In this document: positions 1 through 6,827 of the stretch, in pieces
Position numbering within the stretch: the first letter of the stretch is position 1
Layout: the number at the start of each line of letters is the position of its first letter
Source of the DNA: an uncultured Desulfomonile sp.
GTDB lineage: Bacteria; Desulfobacterota; Desulfomonilia; Desulfomonilales; Desulfomonilaceae
Direction of reading: 5' to 3'
DNA length: 9,886 bases
Assembly (NCBI GenBank): GCA_903853735.1
Contig: CAINUH010000523.1
Location: 1 to 9,886 of the forward strand
Notes under the pieces: model-generated
What the model was told of the DNA's origin: nothing
What the model saw: the letters and a program-made list of their open reading frames with translations, nothing else
The model's database searches: none
Position numbers and translations under genes: made by a program

Positions 1-233
1 AGGCCCTTTTCTATTTCGCGCGCGTCCGCCGCAGAAATGATGCGCTGCATGCCGAGCATCTTCACATGAGCGATACTTCCGGCAATATCTTGAGCGAAAA
101 GCCTTTTGTCAAAAGATATCGAGGCATTGAAAGCTGCAAAGCCGGAGTCCATGCCAGTCCGAAACCTCCCCTTGCGGACTCCTGAAGAGCTTGCGGACTT
201 ATTCCCGGCACTCCCCTTACCTTCGGTCGGCAT
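1..233 (-). CDS. argH: Argininosuccinate lyase, N-terminal part (cut by left edge)
   Basis: This enzyme splits argininosuccinate into arginine and fumarate, the last step of arginine synthesis, in the cytoplasm. Only the first 77 codons are in the window. Reading the minus strand from an ATG at 231-233 gives a GRF motif (residues 22-24), then [11 protein letters not shown] (35-45), [14 protein letters not shown] (47-60) and a following helix. This is the standard start of the lyase family. The start is supported by an in-frame TAA six bases upstream and a GGGAG ribosome site six bases before the ATG. The gene lies 56 bases after argG on the same strand, so it is probably the distal operon gene. 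Oddities are a Ser/Gly/Lys-rich extension of about 19 residues, and RKGRF where most homologues have (L/P)WGGRF. Family assignment is secure; activity cannot be judged from this fragment. Confidence 0.93.
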   Translation of the reverse strand, partial: MPTEGKGSAGNKSASSSGVRKGRFRTGMDSGFAAFNASISFDKRLFAQDIAGSIAHVKMLGMQRIISAADAREIEKG

Positions 234-239
234 CAATTA

Positions 240-244
240 CTCCC
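240..244 (-). promoter_or_regulatory. Ribosome binding site of argH
   Basis: GGGAG on the minus strand, six bases before the ATG at 233. It fixes the argH start, which might otherwise be placed at the internal ATG at 150-152. That internal start would remove the GRF motif. Confidence 0.7.
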
Positions 245-289
245 ACATGATTCAATCGGCTTCCAGGTACACCGACACCACCGGACTCG

Positions 290-1516
290 TCAGGCCGTGT
301 CCAGCCCATGACTCTTTTTCATAAGAGCACCGATCCTGAGACGCAATGCGTTGAGCCTTATGAATCCTTCGGCGTCTGCCTGGGAATAAACATCGTCGGC
401 TTCAAAAGTGGCGAATCGGTTGTCATACAACGAGTTGTCCGATCTTCGCCCTGTGACTGTAACGTTGCCCTTGTAGAGCTTTAGCCGCACTTCCCCTGAA
501 ACAACCTGCGCCGCCTCATCGACGGCTGCCTGCAGCATCCGTCGCTCAGGTGAAAACCAGTAACCATTATATACCAGATTGGCATACCGAGGAATCCACT
601 CGTCCTTGAGGTGCATTACCTCACGATCAAGGGTGATGGATTCGAGGGCTCGCCTTGCTACGTGGAGGGCTGTTCCGCCGGGCGTCTCGTACACACCGCG
701 GCTCTTCATCCCTACATAACGGTTTTCCACCATGTCAACTCTGCCCACACCGTGCCTGCCGGCAGTCGAATTAAGAGACGCCAGCAAAGAGTCAGGAGAA
801 AGCCGATTTCCATTAATTGCGATGGGATCCCCGGCCTCGAACGCAATGATTATCTCTTCAGGCGTGCTTGGAGCTTCAAGTGGATCTGCTGTGAGAATAT
901 ACATATCACAAGGAGGCTCCGACCATGGATCTTCTAAAATCCCGCCTTCGAAGCTCAAATGGAGCAGGTTCCGATCCATACTGTATGGTTTGTGAGCCGT
1001 CGAAGTCACAGGAATGTTGTTCTTTTCGGCATAGTCGATGAGATCGGAGCGGGAACGCATGTTCCATAGCCTCCAGGGAGCAATCACCTTTATATGGGGA
1101 TCAATAGACAGATACGCCAGTTCAAACCTCACCTGGTCGTTTCCTTTTCCCGTGGACCCATGACTGACCGCATCTGCATTGTGAGCAGCAGCTACATTCA
1201 TTTGGGCCTTGGCAATGCACGGACGTGCAATTGATGTCCCCAGGAAATACGTTCCCTCGTAAGCCGCATTGGCCCTCAGCATAGGGAATACGTAGTCTCG
1301 GACAAACTCTTCCCGAAGGTCCGAGACATGGAGTGACTCTGCTCCAGTCGCTCTGGCCTTTTCGTCAAGGGGTTCAAGCTCCTCCCCCTGCCCAACGTCC
1401 GCGACAAATGCTACGACTGGGCACTGGTACCTCTCAATGAGCCATCGAAGTATCACCGAGGTATCGAGTCCTCCGCTATATGCCAAGACTATTTTGCTGA
1501 TTGTGTTGTCCTTCAC
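290..1516 (-). CDS. argG: Argininosuccinate synthase
   Basis: Joins citrulline and aspartate with ATP to form argininosuccinate in the cytoplasm, the penultimate step of arginine synthesis. The 408-residue product has the usual family length. Visible motifs are the N-type ATP pyrophosphatase loop AYSGGLDTS (residues 12-20) and the second signature [12 protein letters not shown] (121-132), followed by the synthetase domain with [13 protein letters not shown]. The reading frame stays open back to the argF stop (TTG at 1600), but I chose the GTG at 1514-1516. GGAGG precedes it by four bases, and the protein then begins just before the conserved beta strand, as in homologues. It lies 80 bases downstream of argF and 56 bases upstream of argH, same strand. 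No active-site change is evident. Confidence 0.96.
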   Translation of the reverse strand: MKDNTISKIVLAYSGGLDTSVILRWLIERYQCPVVAFVADVGQGEELEPLDEKARATGAESLHVSDLREEFVRDYVFPMLRANAAYEGTYFLGTSIARPCIAKAQMNVAAAHNADAVSHGSTGKGNDQVRFELAYLSIDPHIKVIAPWRLWNMRSRSDLIDYAEKNNIPVTSTAHKPYSMDRNLLHLSFEGGILEDPWSEPPCDMYILTADPLEAPSTPEEIIIAFEAGDPIAINGNRLSPDSLLASLNSTAGRHGVGRVDMVENRYVGMKSRGVYETPGGTALHVARRALESITLDREVMHLKDEWIPRYANLVYNGYWFSPERRMLQAAVDEAAQVVSGEVRLKLYKGNVTVTGRRSDNSLYDNRFATFEADDVYSQADAEGFIRLNALRLRIGALMKKSHGLDTA

Positions 1517-1520
1517 GAAG

Positions 1521-1525
1521 CCTCC
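1521..1525 (-). promoter_or_regulatory. Ribosome binding site of argG
   Basis: GGAGG on the minus strand, four bases before the GTG at 1516. The spacing is slightly short, but this is the only strong site near the expected N-terminus. It favours GTG over the far-upstream TTG at 1600. Confidence 0.6.
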
Positions 1526-1596
1526 GTATCTATATCGGCCACCGACATCAAGTTCCGGATTGCAAAGAAACTTTTCGACCCATCGAGTCCCAGAGA

Positions 1597-2502
1597 TCAA
1601 CCTCTCTTGTTGAAAAGCATTTCCAGAACCGCCTTTTGCACGTGAAGCCGGTTCTCAGCCTGATCCCACACCAGCGAGCAGCCCGATTCCATAACTTCGT
1701 CGGTAATCTCTTCGCCGCGATGCGCGGGCAGACAGTGCAACACATAGACTGGCCTGCGAGCATGGCCCAGCAGAGTCTCATTCACTTGATAATCCTTGAA
1801 AACTATCTTCCTTTGAGCGGCCTCACTCTCCTGTCCCATGGAAGCCCAGACGTCCGTTGAAACGACATCCGCATCACGTACGGCTTCGATACAATCACGA
1901 GTCAGTGAGACTGATGCCGTCTTAGGTTGAACAGCAGGATCGTAACCTTCGGGGCAGGCCAGAGTCAGTCGGAATCCTAAGATGTTGGCTGCATTGATCC
2001 AAGAATTCGCCATATTGTTGCCATCTCCGATCCATGCGGCATTCATTGACGTGATGTCCAACCCCACCTCCTGGAGTGTCATCAAGTCTCCAAGCACCTG
2101 ACAAGGGTGAAGCAGATCGGAAAGTGCATTGATCACGGGCACAGAAGCCCATTGCGCAAACTCTTCAAGGATTTCATGCCCAAAAGTCCTGATCACAAGA
2201 GCATCCACGTATCGCGAAAGTACTCTGGCAGTATCTCTAACAGGCTCTCCGCGACCAATCTGAATGTCGCGTCGGCTCAAAAAGATCGAATGCCCTCCAA
2301 GCTGGTGAATACCCACTTCAAAAGAAACCCTTGTACGGGTTGACGGTTTCTCGAAAATCAGTCCCACGGTTCGCCCTTCCAAGGGTCCGGCCATACCATT
2401 GCCAGGAATTCCTTGCTTGATCTCCCTAGAACGGCAGAGTAGTGAGAGGATTTCATCACGGGAATAATCAGCCAGACTCAAGAAATGTCTTTGCGTAGTC
2501 AT
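1597..2502 (-). CDS. argF: Ornithine carbamoyltransferase
   Basis: Transfers the carbamoyl group from carbamoyl phosphate to ornithine, giving citrulline; a cytoplasmic and typically trimeric enzyme. The 301-residue product shows the carbamoyl-phosphate motif STRTR (residues 54-58), HPCQ (132-135), the ornithine-side loop DVWASMGQE (217-225) and [10 protein letters not shown] (256-265). The Asp-Val-Trp-x-Ser-Met-Gly and HCLP motifs mark it as an ornithine rather than an aspartate carbamoyltransferase. An in-frame GTG exists at 2520, but the ATG at 2500-2502 is preferred. It overlaps the argD stop as ATGA and has GGAGAG six bases upstream. This overlap implies translational coupling to argD. 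The anabolic role is inferred from the biosynthetic neighbours. Confidence 0.96.
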   Translation of the reverse strand: MTTQRHFLSLADYSRDEILSLLCRSREIKQGIPGNGMAGPLEGRTVGLIFEKPSTRTRVSFEVGIHQLGGHSIFLSRRDIQIGRGEPVRDTARVLSRYVDALVIRTFGHEILEEFAQWASVPVINALSDLLHPCQVLGDLMTLQEVGLDITSMNAAWIGDGNNMANSWINAANILGFRLTLACPEGYDPAVQPKTASVSLTRDCIEAVRDADVVSTDVWASMGQESEAAQRKIVFKDYQVNETLLGHARRPVYVLHCLPAHRGEEITDEVMESGCSLVWDQAENRLHVQKAVLEMLFNKRG

Positions 2503-3704
2503 GGCCGACTCTCCGTCCACTTGCTCAGCACTGAATCCAGAATGCCCATCATTTCTTCGATCTCGTCCCTGGTAATAATGAGGGGAGGAAGAAACCGCAG
2601 GACCGTTTCCGCAGTGCAGTTCATGAGCACGCCCGCTTCACGGAGAGCGACAACCAGCTCCGCTCCGGGCTCTTTAAGATCAATAGCTTGCATGAGCCCC
2701 AGCCCTCGGACTTCTCGAACAATCCTATGCTTGGCAGCAAGCTCTTCCAGCGCGAGTCGCAGATGAGTTCCCATTGCCTTGACTCTGGCCAAAAAACCGT
2801 CTGACATTATTTCCTTAAAAACTGCGAGACCTGCGGCGCATGCCAGGGGATTGCCGCCAAAGGTCGAGGCATGAGTGCCGGGGCCAAAGGCACTTGCAAC
2901 TTGATTAACCGCCAACAAAGCCCCCATGGGCACACCACCGGCTAGGCCCTTGGCTAATGTCATGACATGAGGTTTGATTCCGAAGTTTTCGTGAGCGCAA
3001 AACGTTCCCGTACGCCCCATACCAGTCTGAACCTCATCCAGAATGAGCAGGCAGCCTGTCGCATCGCACAAGTCCCTCGCCTTTCGCAGAAAACCTTCGG
3101 GAGGCATACACACTCCTCCCTCGCCCTGGATGGGCTCCAAGAGAACCGCAGCGGTTTCTCCCGTCACGGCATCCTTCAGTGCCTCAATATCTCCAAAAGG
3201 AACGTGGGAAAAACCTGGAATATGTGGTTCAAAACCATTGCGATACTTGGATTGTCCGGTGGCGGCCAGGGTGGCCAGAGTGCGGCCATGAAATGAATTC
3301 TCCATGGTCACGATGTGAAAACGTTCGTGCTCACCACGGTCGTGAAAGTATTTTCGAACAAGCTTAATTGCGCCCTCGTTGGCTTCTGCGCCTGAATTGC
3401 AAAAAAATACCTTGTCTGCAAAAGAATTCTCTACCAACAGCCGAGCCAGCTCAATCTGGGGTTCAATGTGAAATAGATTTGAAACATGGATAAGCCTTCT
3501 GGACTGCTCGCATATCGCCATTGAAAGTCCGGCATGCCCGTGCCCCAAAACAGAGGCTGCGAGTCCCCCTATGAAATCCAGGTATTGGCGGCCATTGCTG
3601 TCTCGCACGCGACAGCCCTGACCCTCAACAAGCATTATTGGGATTCGTCCGTATGTGTTGAACACGTATTCATTATTCATTGAAATGAAATCATCGTTTC
3701 CCAT
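2499..3704 (-). CDS. argD: Acetylornithine aminotransferase
   Basis: A PLP-dependent class III aminotransferase that converts N-acetylglutamate semialdehyde to N-acetylornithine with glutamate as amino donor; many family members also serve the succinyl-diaminopimelate step of lysine synthesis. In the 401-residue form, SGAEANE (104-110) contacts the cofactor phosphate. The LDEVQTGMGRTG motif (222-233) carries the PLP-ring Asp, and the Schiff-base Lys is K252 in TLAKGLAGGVPMG. THASTFGGNPLACAA follows. Three ATGs compete: 3722, 3704 and 3680. I chose 3704 because AAAAGGG stands eight bases before it. The gene follows argB after about 140 bases without an ORF and overlaps argF by four bases. Ornithine or GABA transaminase is a less likely alternative given the operon. 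Confidence 0.95.
   Translation of the reverse strand: MGNDDFISMNNEYVFNTYGRIPIMLVEGQGCRVRDSNGRQYLDFIGGLAASVLGHGHAGLSMAICEQSRRLIHVSNLFHIEPQIELARLLVENSFADKVFFCNSGAEANEGAIKLVRKYFHDRGEHERFHIVTMENSFHGRTLATLAATGQSKYRNGFEPHIPGFSHVPFGDIEALKDAVTGETAAVLLEPIQGEGGVCMPPEGFLRKARDLCDATGCLLILDEVQTGMGRTGTFCAHENFGIKPHVMTLAKGLAGGVPMGALLAVNQVASAFGPGTHASTFGGNPLACAAGLAVFKEIMSDGFLARVKAMGTHLRLALEELAAKHRIVREVRGLGLMQAIDLKEPGAELVVALREAGVLMNCTAETVLRFLPPLIITRDEIEEMMGILDSVLSKWTESRP
2509..2514 (-). promoter_or_regulatory. Ribosome binding site of argF
   Basis: GGAGAG on the minus strand, inside the 3' end of argD and six bases before the argF ATG at 2502. It decides for this ATG over the in-frame GTG at 2520. Confidence 0.65.
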
Positions 3705-3712
3705 GACAATTA

Positions 3713-3719
3713 CCCTTTT
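3713..3719 (-). promoter_or_regulatory. Ribosome binding site of argD
   Basis: AAAAGGG on the minus strand, eight bases before the ATG at 3704. Neither the ATG at 3722 nor that at 3680 has a comparable site, so this favours 3704. Confidence 0.5.
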
Positions 3720-3844
3720 CATATACGGCGGATCCGACGCAACTCCTTATAGTGCGACGCCTGTGAATCTGCTTTCCGCCACAGTCCGGTCATTTCAAGT
3801 CCGTTGCCGAGCCTCACGGTCCTGCACACTTTGCTCCTTGACGG

Positions 3845-4753
3845 CTATACTCCGGGAGCTTTATCACGAAGTATCTCAGTGCCGATACCCTGGTCTGTGA
3901 ATAGTTCAAGCAGTAGGGCGTGAGGAACTCTGCCGTCAACTATATGGGCCTTGGGGACTCCCCCTCGCAGTGAGGTCAAACAGCATCGGATTTTTGGAAT
4001 CATGCCCTCCGACGCCACTCCGCACCGGATGAGATTCTCGGCTTCATCCTCAGTCAGACTGGAAATCAGATTCTGTTCGGAATCCAACACCCCAGGGACG
4101 TCGGTAAGCAGAATAAACTTTTCCGCTTCCAATGATGCTGCCATGGCACCGGCCGCTGTGTCGGCGTTTATGTTGTACGGCTTCTCATCGGGACCGGATC
4201 CGACAGGAGCGATGACCGGCACAAAGCCGTGTTTTTCCAAGCAAGTTATGACTTCAGGATCTATTTTATCTACCTCGCCCACAAGACCCAGGTCCTCGTC
4301 AATCCCAGCCAGTCTTGCGGGTTTTGCCTTCTTGGCCTTGATCAGGCGGCCGTCTCGACCGGAAAGCCCTACGGCCCTGCCTCCGAAATGATTTATCAAG
4401 GAAACAACGTCCTTGTTCACCTTGGCTACGAGCACCATCTCAACCACGTCCATTGTTTCCTCGTCTGTGACGCGCAATCCCTTTATGAAACGGCTCTCTT
4501 TGCCCAATTTTTTCAGAAGTGCCCCGATCTGGGGACCGCCGCCGTGTACTATGATCGGCTTCATACCGATGAAGCTTGTCAGCACTATGTCCTCGGCAAA
4601 CTTCTGTCTCAGTGACTCTTGAATCATTGCGCTGCCGCCAAGCTTTATGACGATGCGCTTACCTCTAAAACTGCGGATGTAAGGGAGGGCTTCCGTGAGT
4701 ATTTCTGCCCGGAGAGAGGGGGACACTCCTGACAATTCTTGTATCACACTCAT
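3845..4753 (-). CDS. argB: Acetylglutamate kinase
   Basis: Phosphorylates N-acetylglutamate with ATP, the second step of the acetylated arginine pathway and commonly the feedback-controlled one. The 302-residue product has the amino acid kinase fold: IVIKLGGSAM (residues 34-43) for phosphates, IIVHGGGPQIG (67-77), RVTDEETMD (94-102) for substrate, and GLSGRDG (129-135). An N-terminal helix of about 25 residues precedes the first strand, and the C-terminus contains HALLLELFTDQGIGTEI. These two elements are typical of hexameric arginine-inhibited kinases, so arginine feedback is a reasonable inference. An in-frame GTG at 4765 is the alternative start; the ATG at 4751-4753 has a weak GTGAG seven bases upstream. 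It is the first gene of the arg run. Confidence 0.95.
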   Translation of the reverse strand: MSVIQELSGVSPSLRAEILTEALPYIRSFRGKRIVIKLGGSAMIQESLRQKFAEDIVLTSFIGMKPIIVHGGGPQIGALLKKLGKESRFIKGLRVTDEETMDVVEMVLVAKVNKDVVSLINHFGGRAVGLSGRDGRLIKAKKAKPARLAGIDEDLGLVGEVDKIDPEVITCLEKHGFVPVIAPVGSGPDEKPYNINADTAAGAMAASLEAEKFILLTDVPGVLDSEQNLISSLTEDEAENLIRCGVASEGMIPKIRCCLTSLRGGVPKAHIVDGRVPHALLLELFTDQGIGTEILRDKAPGV

Positions 4754-4766
4754 ATCATAGCTCACT

Positions 4767-4783
4767 TTGAGTTATTTAATCAA
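4767..4783. promoter_or_regulatory. Possible operator: AT-rich inverted repeat before argB
   Basis: Seventeen bases with TTGA/TCAA ends around an AT-rich centre lie between the predicted transcription start and the argB start codon. Size, AT-rich core and position resemble arginine-repressor (ArgR) boxes, but the arms do not match the classical TGAAT/ATTCA half-sites well. The assignment is speculative. Confidence 0.2.
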
Positions 4784-4792
4784 CCTATCTAC

Positions 4793-4821
4793 ACTATTGA
4801 ACAACTTTGTCTATAAGTCAA
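4793..4821 (-). promoter_or_regulatory. Predicted sigma-70 promoter of the arg cluster
   Basis: On the minus strand, a -35 element TTGACT (4816-4821) and a -10 element AATAGT (4793-4798) are separated by 17 bases. The -35 matches five and the -10 four of six consensus positions. Transcription would begin near 4786 and give a leader of about 33 bases before argB. This is the best pair I found in the 206-base gap behind the methyltransferase gene. Confidence 0.45.
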
Positions 4822-4880
4822 GCCGACCCGAACAAAGCCAGCCCGATCAGAAAAAAAGTTCATGATAACATTAATAACAT

Positions 4881-4895
4881 ATTGGTGGCCACAAT
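4881..4895. repeat. Short near-perfect palindrome upstream of argB
   Basis: ATTGGTGGCCACAAT becomes a perfect 14-base palindrome if one G of the central GG pair is removed. It sits about 60 bases upstream of the predicted argB -35 element, in the gap after the methyltransferase stop. It could be a protein binding site or chance. No T-run follows it, so it is not a terminator. Confidence 0.25.
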
Positions 4896-4971
4896 AGTTT
4901 TGTTTTCGAATGGTGCTCGCCATCTGAATGCGTGGTATGGTAAGAGTTGAATCATTGTAGGAACCGGTGGT

Positions 4972-5922
4972 CTACTTTTTCGAAATTGCAGGCGGCCGTT
5001 GCACTGGAGTTTTGCAGTTCATCATAATGTGTTTCTTGATAGAGGTTTTCAATGCGCGTTCAACTTTGACTGCCGTGACAATCATCTGATGTCCGTATCG
5101 GGTAAAGCGGATAGCTTCGTCTATAAGCTTTCTGAAGGGCGTCAGAATGTGCAATCGTGTTGGTAAGTCCTGCTCAGGATGATACAGCTTTCTTCGCAGG
5201 TTGAATGACCTCGTCCTGATTATAATGTTCTCAAACCCTTGTTGAGCCAGAAGACGGGTTATGGTCTCAGGCTCGAAAAGGAAAATGTGATCTGCGCCGT
5301 TCAGGTAGACCCATTCCGGGCCGTTGACCCATCGCGAGAGCGAAGCGAAATTAGTAGTAGACAACCGCAGGATACCGCCTGGCCTGAGGGCACGCCAAAT
5401 ATTCGCGACTGATCTATGAGGCGACCGCAGGTGCTCGATGACATCCCACGTTCGAGCCACATCGAAATAATCGTTGGGGACTTCAAAATCTTCCGCAGGT
5501 TCCGAAATGATCTTGTAAAGTCCCTTAGATTTCAGGTCCCTGATCGCAGAAGAGTTTATCTCAACAGCCCACGTCTCCCAACCGCTCTGTGCAGCTTCAG
5601 AAAGGAACCATCCTTTACCTGCCCCCACTTCAAGAATCCTATTGAGTTTGCGGAACCCATTGAACTCTGCCAATTCTCTCCGTAGTCGGCGAATCTGGGG
5701 TCCCGTCAGCGTGTCATCTCCCATGGCGCCAGTACCGCAATTCTTTTGCGCCTCCAGATGTTCTGCCAGCCTCGGATTGACAAAAACCATTCCGCAGGTG
5801 CGGCAACGAACGTGGCGAAACCCTTCCTTGACGAACACAAGGTCCTGTTCGCAGCCGCCACACAGGTCGCACCGAATAGTGATTACTGGTCGTTCACATG
5901 ACAAGAGCACCCCTCGAAACAT
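4972..5922 (-). CDS. Class I SAM-dependent methyltransferase with N-terminal zinc ribbon
   Basis: Probably transfers a methyl group from S-adenosylmethionine to an unidentified small molecule or glycan. The 316-residue form begins with two CxxC pairs (C18/C21 and C40/C43) and a VFVNPR segment, a zinc-ribbon-like module often found before this methyltransferase type. Motif I, ILEVGAGKG, lies near residues 97-105. DVIEHL and PGGILRLSTTN follow as the post-II and III motifs, then a segment resembling the FEPETITRLLAQQGFE stretch of Methyltransf_23 proteins. The basic C-terminal tail (from about residue 285) has no recognised domain. The start is uncertain: ATG at 5922 lacks a good ribosome site, whereas a TTG at 5902-5904 has GAGGGG five bases upstream and would keep all four cysteines. 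Its neighbours do not reveal the substrate. Confidence 0.85.
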   Translation of the reverse strand: MFRGVLLSCERPVITIRCDLCGGCEQDLVFVKEGFRHVRCRTCGMVFVNPRLAEHLEAQKNCGTGAMGDDTLTGPQIRRLRRELAEFNGFRKLNRILEVGAGKGWFLSEAAQSGWETWAVEINSSAIRDLKSKGLYKIISEPAEDFEVPNDYFDVARTWDVIEHLRSPHRSVANIWRALRPGGILRLSTTNFASLSRWVNGPEWVYLNGADHIFLFEPETITRLLAQQGFENIIIRTRSFNLRRKLYHPEQDLPTRLHILTPFRKLIDEAIRFTRYGHQMIVTAVKVERALKTSIKKHIMMNCKTPVQRPPAISKK

Positions 5923-6010
5923 CACACTGTCTGGTTGTCATAGCATCATAGAACGTTTTCGCTTTTTTGGGGAAGAATGTTACCGAAGGCGCACGAGTTT
6001 GGCAGTATAT

Positions 6011-6040
6011 AGGCGGAAGTCGGCTCTCCAGCCGCCTTTT
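6011..6040 (+). other. Two mutually exclusive hairpins followed by a T-run
   Basis: AGGCGG (6011-6016) can pair with CCGCCT (6032-6037). Alternatively CGGCT (6021-6025) can pair with AGCCG (6030-6034) around a CTCC loop, leaving CCTTTT just downstream. The alternatives overlap and compete. They lie about 100 bases before the HD gene on its strand. The stems are short, so a leader attenuator is only a possibility. Confidence 0.2.
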
Positions 6041-6125
6041 CCAGTTCATGATGCCCGCCTTTTCGGATGCTCACTTGAAAGACGGCAAGAACCATGATAG
6101 GGAAGCCGGGGTCCAAACAGGATTC

Positions 6126-6132
6126 GGAGAGG
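6126..6132 (+). promoter_or_regulatory. Ribosome binding site of the HD hydrolase gene
   Basis: GGAGAGG seven bases before the GTG at 6140. It supports the GTG start, which places the first helix of the HD domain at the very N-terminus as expected. Confidence 0.65.
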
Positions 6133-6139
6133 TCCAGAC

Positions 6140-6712
6140 GTGGAATTAAATGCAATAGCAGATTTCCTGTTCGAGGTCGGAATGCTCAAGAGGACGCCCA
6201 GGTCTGGTTTTCAATTCTTGGGAACCGGTCGTGAAACAGTAGCCGAACACAGCTTGAGATGTGCGGTTATAGGATATGTGCTCGCTCGGATGTCCGGAAA
6301 ATTGGCAACGGATCGCGTGGTTTTCATGTGTCTGTTTCACGATCTGACAGAAGCTCGAACAGGGGATCTCAACTACGTGAACAAAAAATATGTGAAGGCG
6401 GATGAAGAGGCAGCAGTGCGGGACATGACTGCAGATCTTCCTTTTGGAGAAGAAATACGAGGTTTGACGGAAGAGTTTAACCTGGGTTCCACAGCCGAGG
6501 CTGATTGTGCCCACGACGCCGACCAGCTTGAGATGATTCTTCAGTTAAAGGAACTCGGTGATCTTGGCAACCGCTATTGCCTGCAATGGATTACCACAGC
6601 AGTGAAAAGACTTCGGACAGATGACGGCCGACGTCTGGCGAGAAGTATCCTGAATACGGATTTCTCGGGATGGTGGGTGAATGCTCAGCGACCGGAACTT
6701 AGTGAAAAATAG
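6140..6712 (+). CDS. HD-domain phosphohydrolase, YfbR/HDDC2-like (putative 5'-deoxynucleotidase)
   Basis: Probably a metal-dependent hydrolase acting on nucleoside 5'-monophosphates. The 190-residue protein is close to the usual family length. The metal ligands can be read in order: H37 in VAEHSLR, H67-D68 and E71 in LFHDLTEARTGD, D76, and D128 in DADQLEMI. The spacing follows E. coli YfbR (H33, H68-D69, E72, D77, D137) and the HDDC2 family. The loop LNYVNKKYVKADEEAA after the HD motif also fits the HD_3 group. The start is a GTG with a good ribosome site. The CHAT-protein gene follows on the same strand 115 bases later, possibly as one transcript. YfbR-type substrate specificity is known only for characterised homologues and is inferred here. 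Confidence 0.85.
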   Translation: MELNAIADFLFEVGMLKRTPRSGFQFLGTGRETVAEHSLRCAVIGYVLARMSGKLATDRVVFMCLFHDLTEARTGDLNYVNKKYVKADEEAAVRDMTADLPFGEEIRGLTEEFNLGSTAEADCAHDADQLEMILQLKELGDLGNRYCLQWITTAVKRLRTDDGRRLARSILNTDFSGWWVNAQRPELSEK

Positions 6713-6827
6713 ACATCCCCGTCTGGCGTCTGCAAGGCCAAAGACTCTCTTAAGAAATTGGCGGCCACGATTTTTTATGGAAGCCTATTTAACTTTTTGT
6801 CCTCTCCGTCAGGGTAAAGCTGGGGGA

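Larger units (their letters stand above)
5923..6139. other. Divergent intergenic region
   Basis: About 217 bases between the methyltransferase (minus) and HD hydrolase (plus) genes, so it should hold promoters for both. I found only a lone TATGAT (minus strand, 5945-5950) without a convincing -35 partner, and a weak hairpin at 6011-6040. ORFs crossing it have no ribosome site or recognisable motif. Confidence 0.5.

Noticed and set aside
106..324. Plus-strand ORF of 72 codons at the left edge
   Set aside because: It is antisense to the start of argH and the end of argG, both clear by motif and ribosome sites. It has no recognisable domain.
1517..1600. Longer argG beginning at the TTG at 1600
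   Set aside because: The 28 extra residues precede the conserved first strand, have no family counterpart, and lack a ribosome site. The GTG at 1516 has GGAGG.
3951..4391. Plus-strand ORF of 146 codons
   Set aside because: It lies wholly antisense to argB, its translation is low-complexity with no family motif, and the opposite strand carries the conserved kinase.
6681..6827. Longer CHAT protein starting at 6681 and overlapping the HD gene
   Set aside because: The extra 49 residues are Arg/Pro-rich and unlike a protein domain. Starting at 6828 places the hydrophobic anchor at the N-terminus. The choice is not certain, because the upstream basic residues would suit an N-in anchor.
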